9,876 nt of DNA from Thermoplasmata archaeon (GTDB taxonomy: Archaea > Thermoplasmatota > Thermoplasmata > Thermoplasmatales > Thermoplasmataceae), in NCBI GenBank assembly GCA_021850835.1, contig JAJZKS010000043.1, forward strand, positions 1 through 9,876, in the 5' to 3' direction. The first letter of the stretch is position 1. The number at the start of each line of letters is the position of its first letter. Below, piece after piece: positions 1-5,789 of the stretch. A model generated the notes under the pieces. It had not been told where the DNA came from. It saw only the letters and a program-made list of their open reading frames with translations, and did not search any database. Both the position numbers and the translations under genes were made by a program.

Positions 1-2
1 TG

Positions 3-908
3 GGACTTCAATTGGGGTATTTTCTTGCCCCTGCTATAGGATTGCTTCTTTATCCTCAGTTACCATCAGATATTGCGTGGAGAGTCTCACTCTTTGTTGC
101 TGGCGCCTCCTTCCTTCTAACACCCCTGATATACAAGTACCTGCCTGAATCACCCAGGTGGCTGGAAAGCCACGGATTTAAGGATGAAGCTTCGAAATTG
201 ATGAACCAGATAGAGGTAGAGGTAAAGGGATCACTCAATATTGGCGAATTACCTATTATAGCGAAACTTCCTGATGTTTCCGAAACAAAAGCAAAGTTTC
301 CATTCAGGGACCTCGCACAAATTAAATTCTTAATACCGATATTGTTTCTCGCCTTCGCTTGGATGAGTAATATTTGGCCATTTTACATAGCTTCTACTTA
401 CTTGCCATCAGTACTCAAAAGTAGTTATGGATTTACACAGATTCGAGCTTTTGAATTTGTGGCTGTCATTTTTGCATCATCCATAGTTGGTAACTTAATC
501 ACAGGTCACCTTGCCGACAGATTCGGCAGAAAGCCAATTCTTCTGGTGTATTACATAATTGAAGCAATATCTGTAATCTTAATTGGTTCTGCAATCAATT
601 TCGATCTACAACTGGTCGGAGGCATATTGCTTGGTTTCTTTGGTCTATCCGTGTATGCAGCGCTCAAACCATGGACTGCAGAACACTTTCCAACAAAAGC
701 TAGACAAACTGGTAGTGCAACGGTTGAAACGATCGGAAGAACCTTTGCAGGAATTGTACTCCCTGTTTTCTTTGTTTATGAGATATACTATGGAGTAAAA
801 TTCCTACCGTTTGCAGTAATGGCCGTTCTCCTCATCGTTTCAGTGATTGTAGCCGTTTCTCTTGGGAGGGAAACAAACAATATGGTATTAGAGGAGATAG
901 TTTCCTAA
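3..908 (+). CDS. MFS transporter, C-terminal part (5' end outside window)
   Basis: Partial gene: the frame is open to the left edge (codons from base 3), so the TTG at 12 is not a credible start. It should be a proton-coupled or facilitated importer of a small organic solute in the cytoplasmic membrane. Seen: the visible part starts in a membrane helix of the N-terminal half, then PESPRW (visible residues 45-50, counting from the TTG at 12) that ends the N-terminal six-helix bundle in sugar-porter/metabolite-symporter families, a polar central loop (about 51-100), and six further hydrophobic segments. The repeated MFS motif A is at 165-174 (GHLADRFGRK), and the C-terminus has the family-like GRETNNMVLEEI. 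The downstream DUF6282 and nitrilase genes are on the same strand 50 bp away, so it plausibly imports their substrate. The family is secure; the substrate cannot be read from the sequence. Confidence 0.9.
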   Translation, partial: GLQLGYFLAPAIGLLLYPQLPSDIAWRVSLFVAGASFLLTPLIYKYLPESPRWLESHGFKDEASKLMNQIEVEVKGSLNIGELPIIAKLPDVSETKAKFPFRDLAQIKFLIPILFLAFAWMSNIWPFYIASTYLPSVLKSSYGFTQIRAFEFVAVIFASSIVGNLITGHLADRFGRKPILLVYYIIEAISVILIGSAINFDLQLVGGILLGFFGLSVYAALKPWTAEHFPTKARQTGSATVETIGRTFAGIVLPVFFVYEIYYGVKFLPFAVMAVLLIVSVIVAVSLGRETNNMVLEEIVS

Positions 909-911
909 AAA

Positions 912-952
912 TTTTTAAAATTTTCTTTTTTGTATTATTAAAGATTGGGTGA
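912..952 (+). promoter_or_regulatory. possible TATA box and SD before the DUF6282 gene
   Basis: TTTTTAAAAT at 912-921 could act as a TATA box with transcription starting near 943. GGGTGA at 947-952 is a good archaeal SD six bases before the ATG at 959. The SD is convincing and fixes the start; the TATA element is uncertain because the whole gap is A/T-rich and overlaps the presumed terminator. Confidence 0.4.
921..931 (+). terminator. oligo-T terminator after the first MFS gene
   Basis: A T-rich stretch (TTTTCTTTTTT) starts 12 bp after the stop codon. Archaeal RNA polymerase commonly terminates on such tracts without a hairpin. It lies in a 50-bp gap, so termination may be partial and allow read-through into the next gene. 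Moderate to weak evidence. Confidence 0.35.
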
Positions 953-958
953 ATTGAA

Positions 959-1840
959 ATGTATGAGGAATTAAAAGGAGTAATAGACATGCATATTCAT
1001 AGCGGACCAGAACCTGCTGATAGGCTAATGGATTTCATGGAACTTGCAAAGTTGGCTGATTCTGTAAATATGGGGGGGTTTGTTATGAAAGGACTTTTCA
1101 CGAGCACCGCTGAATGGGCCACTATGATCAGAAAGACTTTTCCAAATTTGCTTGTATTCGGGGGAATAACTACCGACTTTACTATGGGGGGCCTTAATGC
1201 AGAGGCCGTGATTTCAAGCATAAGAATGGGAGGGAAAATAGTATGGATGCCTGTGAGAAACTCTCGACATTCTTACGAAATGTTTAAAAGAGGAGTCTTT
1301 AATTTTGCCACACCAATTAGCGATGGGGCTGTCGATAAGGGCATTTCCCTGTTCAAAGAAGGGTCTGAGAAAATTAGGGACGAGGTTATTGAGATACTTA
1401 AAATAATAAAAGAAAGTGACGTGTGTCTCGCCACCGGCCATATTTCCCCAAAAGAATCGATTGCAGTAATCAATGAGGCCCATGATATGGGCATTAGAAA
1501 AATGATGGTTACCCACCCTGTAACACCAAACATCGGTATGACCCTTGACCAACAGAAAGTAGCATCCAAAAGCGGTGCTATAATAGAGCATACCCTTGGT
1601 TACAGTATGCTGGATTCGTACCTTAGTGTGAGGCAGGATCCTGAATTGATGGTAGAATCCCTGAAAGAAATAGGCCCCTCTAAATGCATAATATCAACGG
1701 ATTCTGGCCGGAAGACATACCCAAATATGGCCGAAGGCATGAGGATGTTTATCAGCTGGCTGAAGGAAATGGGCTTTACTTCTAAGGACATAGATTCTAT
1801 GACGAAAGATAATCCCAAATACCTTTTAGGTGTAGCATAA
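959..1840 (+). CDS. DUF6282-family amidohydrolase-like protein
   Basis: Cytosolic 293-aa protein resembling the DUF6282 family, which has a metal-dependent TIM-barrel/amidohydrolase look but, to my knowledge, no settled function. Seen: an HxH metal motif early in strand 1 (DMHIHSGP, H12 and H14), K44 in FVMKG, TGHISPKES with H161, VTHP with H186, IEHT with H211, STDSG with D248, and the terminal helix with NPKYLLG. These histidines, lysine and aspartate sit where amidohydrolases place metal ligands. In relatives I recall, the lysine is followed by a His-containing segment (K.H); here it reads KGL, so one conserved ligand may be missing. The ATG has an SD (GGGTGA) six bases upstream. Its stop overlaps the start of the nitrilase gene (TAATG), so the two are translationally coupled and probably act in one pathway, with the upstream MFS as a likely importer. 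Family assignment is from memory of the motif pattern; the reaction is unknown. Confidence 0.75.
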   Translation: MYEELKGVIDMHIHSGPEPADRLMDFMELAKLADSVNMGGFVMKGLFTSTAEWATMIRKTFPNLLVFGGITTDFTMGGLNAEAVISSIRMGGKIVWMPVRNSRHSYEMFKRGVFNFATPISDGAVDKGISLFKEGSEKIRDEVIEILKIIKESDVCLATGHISPKESIAVINEAHDMGIRKMMVTHPVTPNIGMTLDQQKVASKSGAIIEHTLGYSMLDSYLSVRQDPELMVESLKEIGPSKCIISTDSGRKTYPNMAEGMRMFISWLKEMGFTSKDIDSMTKDNPKYLLGVA

Positions 1841-2682
1841 TGGTGGAACCTAAAGTAAGAGTGTCTGCTATTCAGATGAACAGTCGTATTGGGGACTGGG
1901 AACACAATATTAAAATCGCTACAAATTTCATAAGGGAAGCAAAGTCGCAGGGTTCTGAAATTATATGTTTACCAGAGTTATTCAACACTGGCTATTTTTG
2001 CCATGTAAACCATGTAGATGCCAAGTATTTCGAACTGGCTGAATCTACTGAAGGCAAGACAATCAGAATTATGCAGAAATTGGCCAAAGAACTTGACGTT
2101 AATTTGATTATTCCCTTTTTTGAACGGGAAAAACCTGGTGTATTTTACAACTCAGCAGCCGTTATATCGAACGACGGAGATTTAAAGGGCGCATATCGTA
2201 AAACACACATTCCATGGTCCTTTACCGGTTGGGAGAAATTCTACTTCAGGCCAGGATACTCATTCCCAATATTCAACTTAGGCAAAACAAAGATAGGGAT
2301 TGCTATTTGCTATGACAGAGAATTCCCAGAGACAGTAAGAACTCTGGCCATTAAAGGGGCGGAAATAATATTCCTTCCATCGGGAGTTCCTGGCTCCCTA
2401 CGAGAAACATGGACATTTGTTTGTAGAACACGAGCCTACGAAAACCAGGTCTTTGTCGTAGGCGTTGGACAAACTGGCAAAACGGATTCAGAACATTATG
2501 AATTTGCTGGCCATTCGATCTTCTGTGACCCATTTGGAAGGGTTCTAAAGCAAATGGAGCTGGAGGAAGCCTGTGCAACTGTAGAACTGAATCTCGAAGA
2601 TCTTAATGAGGCTAGAACTAAGAGATTCATGTTCAGAGATAGGAAACCAGAGTTATATCAATACCTCACCGACGTAAGTTGA
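1840..2682 (+). CDS. nitrilase-superfamily carbon-nitrogen hydrolase (N-carbamoyl amidase-like)
   Basis: 280-aa hydrolase of the nitrilase superfamily with the full Glu-Lys-Cys triad: E46 in CLPELFNTGY, K121 in YRKTHIP and C157 in AICYDREFPE. The segment WEKFYFRPG (131-139) with a glutamate, followed by the Cys motif, resembles N-carbamoylputrescine amidase and beta-ureidopropionase branches, which release ammonia and CO2 from N-carbamoyl amines or amino acids; other aliphatic amidases look similar. The length is normal for a single-domain member, with no signal peptide, so it is cytosolic. The ATG overlaps the stop of the DUF6282 gene by one base, and AGGTG at 1828-1832 is a well-placed SD seven bases upstream. 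Context suggests stepwise hydrolysis of an imported amide, ureide or cyclic imide. Superfamily and catalytic residues are seen; the substrate is inference. Confidence 0.9.
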   Translation: MVEPKVRVSAIQMNSRIGDWEHNIKIATNFIREAKSQGSEIICLPELFNTGYFCHVNHVDAKYFELAESTEGKTIRIMQKLAKELDVNLIIPFFEREKPGVFYNSAAVISNDGDLKGAYRKTHIPWSFTGWEKFYFRPGYSFPIFNLGKTKIGIAICYDREFPETVRTLAIKGAEIIFLPSGVPGSLRETWTFVCRTRAYENQVFVVGVGQTGKTDSEHYEFAGHSIFCDPFGRVLKQMELEEACATVELNLEDLNEARTKRFMFRDRKPELYQYLTDVS

Positions 2683-2715
2683 GGTTCACAAGAATACAGT
2701 CAGAGCTCGAAAGTG

Positions 2716-2780
2716 TAAAACTTCATTAATTTTCTTTACGTGAAAAAAATTCCATTAATTTTTTTAAAACTTCATTAAAT
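2716..2780 (+). repeat. short repeated TAAAACTTCATTAA motif
   Basis: TAAAACTTCATTAA occurs at 2716-2729 and again at 2765-2778, with a related TTCCATTAATTTT between them. The two copies are identical over 14 bases and about 49 bp apart. In such A/T-rich DNA this may be chance or a small duplication; it could also be a repeated protein-binding site upstream of the second MFS gene. Confidence 0.4.
2743..2765 (+). terminator. A/T dyad with T7 tract after the nitrilase gene
   Basis: A perfect 9-bp inverted repeat, AAAAAAATT (2743-2751) and AATTTTTTT (2757-2765), separated by CCATT, ends in seven T residues on the plus strand. It lies 60 bp after the nitrilase stop and could stop transcription of the catabolic operon. 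Being symmetric, it has a T-run on either strand. The neighbouring sequence repeats a CATTAA(T/A) motif at 2724, 2753 and 2773. Confidence 0.5.
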
Positions 2781-2845
2781 ATAGTATTCAAAGCAATTTT
2801 TCATTTATCGTTGATATCCGTTTTAACCTTTCATATACTTTAAAA

Positions 2846-2865
2846 TTGGGATTTAACAATCCCAA
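2846..2865 (+). promoter_or_regulatory. perfect 8+8 bp palindrome, candidate operator or RNA hairpin
   Basis: TTGGGATT (2846-2853), TAAC, AATCCCAA (2858-2865) form a perfect dyad. A TATA-like CATATACTTTAAA lies at 2832-2844, directly upstream, so the dyad covers the expected transcription start near 2862, a common place for a repressor operator in archaea. Alternatively, if transcription starts further upstream, it is a stem-loop adjoining the SD at 2866. The dyad is seen; the role is inferred. Confidence 0.5.
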
Positions 2866-2881
2866 GGAGGATTTCATGTAA
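2866..2881 (+). other. SD followed by a start-stop codon pair (ATG-TAA)
   Basis: GGAGG at 2866-2870 is a strong archaeal SD, spaced five bases from ATG at 2876-2878, which is immediately followed by TAA at 2879-2881. No longer reading frame follows, as several stops occur in the same frame. It could be a minimal upstream start-stop element in the leader of the second MFS gene, the scar of a lost gene, or coincidence. Confidence 0.4.
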
Positions 2882-2888
2882 TATCTCG

Positions 2889-2925
2889 TATAATATTTTC
2901 TAATAGAAATTCATTAGTATATTTA
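2889..2925 (+). promoter_or_regulatory. TATA-like elements before the second MFS gene
   Basis: TATAATAT at 2889-2896 and GTATATTTA near 2917-2925 are both plausible TATA boxes. The first would start RNA near 2918 and keep the SD GAGGT (2941-2945) in the leader; the second would start it at about 2946-2950, giving a near-leaderless message. The sequence does not decide between them. Confidence 0.35.
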
Positions 2926-2949
2926 ATGTGTGGGACCCATGAGGTTATC

Positions 2950-3855
2950 ATGAGTGAAAATGACAGCCATATAGGGGAAAGATTAGGTCCCCTTGCAGCC
3001 CTGAATAATGCCACCTACGGCAAGTTCCATCGGAAAATTGCCATGGTTGGGAGCCTCGGGGCTTTTACGGATTTGTATGTGATTCAGGTTTTAGGGGCAA
3101 GCACTTTCAGCATCATACCAAATTTTCTGGTCTCGAAGGCGAACTTCTCCCTTACGGCATCGTTGCTGTTCTTTGGGGCTATTTTTGGAGTTTTCTCCAT
3201 GGGTTTCCTCGTGGACAAGATTGGAAGAAGGGCTATGCTCATTTCGACCCTGTCTATCACGGCAGTGCTGGGATTGGTTTCGGCCATCGTAACAACAGTC
3301 CCGGAGTTATACGCTGTGAGATTCCTTTTGGGTTTTGTTACAGGGGCAGACTATCCTGCTGCAATGACCCTGGTTTCAGAATTTATGCCAGCTGCTTCCA
3401 GAGGCAAAGGGCTTACATATGTATGGGTTGGCTTCACTCTTGGCGGAATAGTCGCATGGATCGTCGGATATTTACTCTTCATAACCATGGGTGCAACTGC
3501 TATTGAGTGGAGAATCATGCTTGGTTCAACTGCCATCCCCGCACTCATAGGCGCAGTTCTTAGGGTAACAATACCGGAGTCCCCAAGATGGAATATTGAG
3601 CGGAAGCGCTACAAACAGGCAGCTGATGCGATTCAAATCGCTTCTGGGAAATCCTTCTCGGATGATGAGTTAGGCACCGCTAGGGCCGCACTGTTTGATG
3701 TGCCTAAAGATGCACTGAGAAAGCATTCACGATTTGTATATCATTCTGTAATAGGAAACGTGTTGACGATTGTCGTTCATAAAAATGATGACTGCATCAA
3801 TGGACAAATGGATCCTTTATTGATTTTATTGCATGGAAAACTTCCTCCCGCATAA
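2950..3855 (+). pseudogene. MFS transporter, truncated: N-terminal half only
   Basis: Membrane transporter fragment of the same broad type as the one at the left edge. I prefer the ATG at 2950 because GAGGT (2941-2945) is four bases upstream; an in-frame ATG at 2926 would add eight residues. From 2950: six hydrophobic segments within residues 28-206, MFS motif A at 85-95 (GFLVDKIGRRA), SEFMPAASRGKG at 143-154, PESPRW at 209-214, then the charged central loop to about 256. The normal second six-helix bundle (some 200 residues) is absent. Residues 283-301 are merely the antisense of the 3' end of sat, and about 257-282 show no MFS character. The gene was therefore probably cut by a deletion or rearrangement that joined it to the sat locus. 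The remaining reading frame has no internal stops, so the event may be fairly recent. It overlaps sat by 59 bp in convergent orientation. A functional half-transporter is unlikely but not excluded. Confidence 0.75.
3781..3785 (-). terminator. weak oligo-T terminator after sat
   Basis: Five A residues on the plus strand give TTTTT on the minus strand, 12 bases after the sat stop codon, flanked by an imperfect dyad (GTC..TCAT and ATGA.GAC, 3772-3792). It is the only terminator-like element close downstream of sat. Weak evidence. Confidence 0.3.
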
Positions 3856-4936
3856 GTTCCCTGGGAGGAGATCCATTGGAGAGTATGATTTTCCTTAGAC
3901 CTGTTCCGCTGAAATGTTCCTTCTGTTCCTGAGAATGCGGGCATTCTTTATCAGTGACAAGCTGTTCGCATCTCTTGCAGTAAAAGGTTTCCTGGTAAGG
4001 GACTATCTCTATGCCAAGGTCATTAAAACTGGAAAGGTTTTTCTGTGCATCATAAGGGCCGTAGAAATCGCCAACTCCTGCATGGTCCCTTCCCACAATG
4101 AAGTGTGTGCAGCCGTAGTTCTTCCTCATTATTGCGTGCATAACCGCCTCCCTTGGCCCTGCGTACATCATTTCATAATGCAAAGGTGTCATCAACACAC
4201 GGTCTTTCGGATAATAGTAATCTATCAGTGCCCTGTAGGAAGAAAGAATTGCGTCATCTGTATAATCCCCGGCTTTCTTTTTCCCTATTACGGGATTGAT
4301 GAAGAGGCCGTCGCTATTTCTCATGGCAAGCCTTTGTATTTCCTCATGCCCCCTGTGTGGAACATTCCTTGTCTGAAAGGCTGTAACACTCTTCCAACCT
4401 TTCGTATTGAACAGCTTTCTAGTTTCCTCGGGAAAAACAGTCATTTCACTGAAGGGATACGAAACATAATTCGCAGTAACAAGCCTTCCACCTATGGCCA
4501 TGTTACCATAAGAGTTGATTTTTTGGACACCCGGGTGATCGGGCGACAATGTTCCAAAGACTGACTTGCTGAGGGACTGCTTATCTAACTCAAAAATATC
4601 CGAAATTTCAAGTTCAGCAATGGGAACACGGTTATGGGCCAATATTACATGCTCGCCTTCCTTTAAGGAAATAGATGTTTCATTATGCACAGTAAGCAAT
4701 GTGGGTATTGACCATGGCAGCCCATTATCTAGCCTCTGGTTTCTCATGACAGCAATATAGTCGGAATATGCCAGGAAGCCTTTCAAAGGGCTGAGAATTC
4801 CGCTTTTTATGCCAAGGATCGTGATTGCAGTCTCATATGAAATTTCCAGGCTATGTTCTAATTCTTTCATTGAAAATTTTTCGAGATCCATGTCAGGGAT
4901 TGAAACAAGTTTTCCACCATGCGGCAAGGGGAGCAT
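3797..4936 (-). CDS. sat: sulfate adenylyltransferase (ATP sulfurylase)
   Basis: Cytosolic ATP sulfurylase: ATP + sulfate gives adenosine 5'-phosphosulfate (APS) and pyrophosphate, the activation step of sulfate assimilation. The 379-aa length fits a single-function homo-oligomeric Sat without an APS-kinase domain. Seen: an N-terminal PUA-like domain (about 1-165), the catalytic signature QTRNVPHRGH at 188-197 (Q188, R190, N191, H194, H197), MYAGPREAVMHA at 257-268, VGRDHAGVGDFYGPYDA at 281-297, and a C-terminal C320-x2-C323-x8-C332-x-H334 zinc-binding pattern known from archaeal and thermophilic Sat. It is the second gene of a minus-strand operon: its ATG lies one base after the cysH stop (TAAaATG), so it is probably co-translated with cysH. 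Its 3' end overlaps the residual reading frame of the truncated MFS gene by 59 bp. Direction (assimilation) is inferred from the CysH partner. Confidence 0.97.
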   Translation of the reverse strand: MLPLPHGGKLVSIPDMDLEKFSMKELEHSLEISYETAITILGIKSGILSPLKGFLAYSDYIAVMRNQRLDNGLPWSIPTLLTVHNETSISLKEGEHVILAHNRVPIAELEISDIFELDKQSLSKSVFGTLSPDHPGVQKINSYGNMAIGGRLVTANYVSYPFSEMTVFPEETRKLFNTKGWKSVTAFQTRNVPHRGHEEIQRLAMRNSDGLFINPVIGKKKAGDYTDDAILSSYRALIDYYYPKDRVLMTPLHYEMMYAGPREAVMHAIMRKNYGCTHFIVGRDHAGVGDFYGPYDAQKNLSSFNDLGIEIVPYQETFYCKRCEQLVTDKECPHSQEQKEHFSGTGLRKIILSNGSPPRELMREEVFHAIKSIKDPFVH

Positions 4937-4937
4937 T

Positions 4938-5663
4938 TTACCGGACCCCCTTTAAGTGAATGTTTGAAATTTCCTGGCTGGAAAGGTGCAGGCCGCACTC
5001 CTTCACATCGCTCTCCCACCACCATCTTCCAGCCCTCTCATCCTCGCCCGGCAGTATTGCCCGGGTGCATGGTTCACATCCAATACTTGGGTATCCCTTG
5101 TCGTGAAGCCTGTTGTAAGGCACACCCTTATCCCTGATGTAAGCCCAGACATCTGAAGATTTCCAGTTGATTAAGGGATTTGCCTTCACTATTCCTCTCA
5201 CAGGGTCCTCCTCTATTCTCTGCATCTTCTGCCTGAATTTGCTCTGTTCTGCCCTCAATCCTGTTATCCACGCCTTTCTGCCTTCCAGTATCCTGTTTAA
5301 GGGCCCAACCTTCCTCACATTGCAGCACATCTTCCTGTTTTCGGTTGAATAATAAAAGAGATTGAGGCCTTTCCTGTTTATCATGGATTCCACTTCCCTG
5401 CTTTCGGGGAAATATGTCTTCAGGGAGAGGCCGTAAAACTGCACAACCATGTCAATGAATTCATAAGTTTCCTGGTGGAACCTTCCTGTATCTATTGTAG
5501 CCACCTCAATATCCATATCCAGAGATTTTATGATGTCAGTAATAACCATATCTTCTGCGCCGAAGCTGGTGGTGAAAACGGACTCTTTCCCATACCTTTT
5601 GCCTATCGACATCAGGGTGTCTTGGGCCTGCGCAATTTTACCCTTAAGTTCAGAGCTTAACAT
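4938..5663 (-). CDS. cysH: phosphoadenylyl/adenylyl-sulfate reductase (APS-reductase type)
   Basis: Reduces APS (or PAPS) to sulfite and AMP (or PAP) with thioredoxin-like electron donors, in the cytosol. The 241-aa protein has the PP-loop signature TTSFGAED (31-38), TIDTGR (56-61), WITGLRAEQ (132-140), the C-terminal RWWWE (213-217) and the catalytic cysteine in KECGLH (C223). It also has C113-C114 (KMCCNVRK) and C196-x2-C199 (GCEPC), the four cysteines that bind a [4Fe-4S] cluster in APS-type reductases; PAPS-only enzymes lack them. That, with no APS kinase beside it, argues that it uses APS made by the adjacent Sat. First gene of the operon: the ATG has no SD, and a TATA-like box about 30 bp upstream suggests a leaderless transcript. 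Enzyme identity is secure; preference for APS over PAPS is inferred. Confidence 0.95.
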   Translation of the reverse strand: MLSSELKGKIAQAQDTLMSIGKRYGKESVFTTSFGAEDMVITDIIKSLDMDIEVATIDTGRFHQETYEFIDMVVQFYGLSLKTYFPESREVESMINRKGLNLFYYSTENRKMCCNVRKVGPLNRILEGRKAWITGLRAEQSKFRQKMQRIEEDPVRGIVKANPLINWKSSDVWAYIRDKGVPYNRLHDKGYPSIGCEPCTRAILPGEDERAGRWWWESDVKECGLHLSSQEISNIHLKGVR

Positions 5664-5676
5664 ATAGTTGAAATTA

Positions 5677-5705
5677 CTATCTCAAATCAGTATATGGAAA
5701 GATAG
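5677..5705. promoter_or_regulatory. dyad flanking the cysH TATA box
   Basis: CTATCT at 5677-5682 and AGATAG at 5700-5705 are perfect inverted half-sites separated by 17 bp that contain the cysH TATA box. A dimeric regulator bound here could block access of TBP/TFB. Six-bp half-sites can occur by chance, so this is only suggestive. Confidence 0.3.
5688..5697 (-). promoter_or_regulatory. TATA box of the cysH-sat operon
   Basis: On the minus strand this reads CCATATACTG, centred about 30 bp before the cysH ATG at 5663, placing the transcript start at or next to the start codon. The absence of an SD before cysH supports a leaderless message. It is flanked by the half-sites CTATCT (5677-5682) and AGATAG (5700-5705). 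Confidence 0.55.
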
Positions 5706-5725
5706 ATTCGGGAATTTTTAGCCAT

Positions 5726-5741
5726 TAATATGTCAATATTA
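5726..5741. promoter_or_regulatory. palindrome between the divergent promoters
   Basis: TAATAT (5726-5731), GTCA, ATATTA (5736-5741) is a perfect 6+6 bp dyad. It lies between the cysH TATA (5688-5697) and the comA-like TATA (5757-5764), a natural place for a regulator acting on both directions. The winged-helix domain of the adjacent ComA-like protein is an obvious but untested candidate to bind it. Confidence 0.4.
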
Positions 5742-5756
5742 CACATAGATTGAACA

Positions 5757-5764
5757 TTTAAATA
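5757..5764 (+). promoter_or_regulatory. TATA box of the comA-like gene
   Basis: TTTAAATA is centred about 29 bp before the ATG at 5790, the spacing expected for a leaderless archaeal transcript, and no SD precedes that ATG. This supports the start at 5790 over the TTG at 5775. Confidence 0.6.
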
Positions 5765-5789
5765 TCCGCATCTGTTGAATCCATTGCCT

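Noticed and set aside
1214..1591. 125-aa minus-strand reading frame opposite the DUF6282 gene.
   Set aside because: Antisense to conserved coding sequence; no motif, SD or promoter.
3785..3791. ATGATGA, a box C-like motif near the sat 3' end.
   Set aside because: No CTGA box D within a suitable distance.
3772..3792. Imperfect dyad near the MFS breakpoint as an insertion-sequence end.
   Set aside because: No transposase, no matching inverted repeat elsewhere and no target-site duplication seen; it is better read as a weak terminator for sat.
3914..4564. 216-aa plus-strand reading frame opposite sat.
   Set aside because: It is antisense to clear Sat motifs, and its composition (many Cys, His, Phe) is not protein-like.
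5775..5789. Upstream in-frame TTG as start of the ComA-like gene.
   Set aside because: The ATG at 5790 fits the TATA at 5757-5764 for a leaderless transcript, and the TTG would lie before the expected RNA start.
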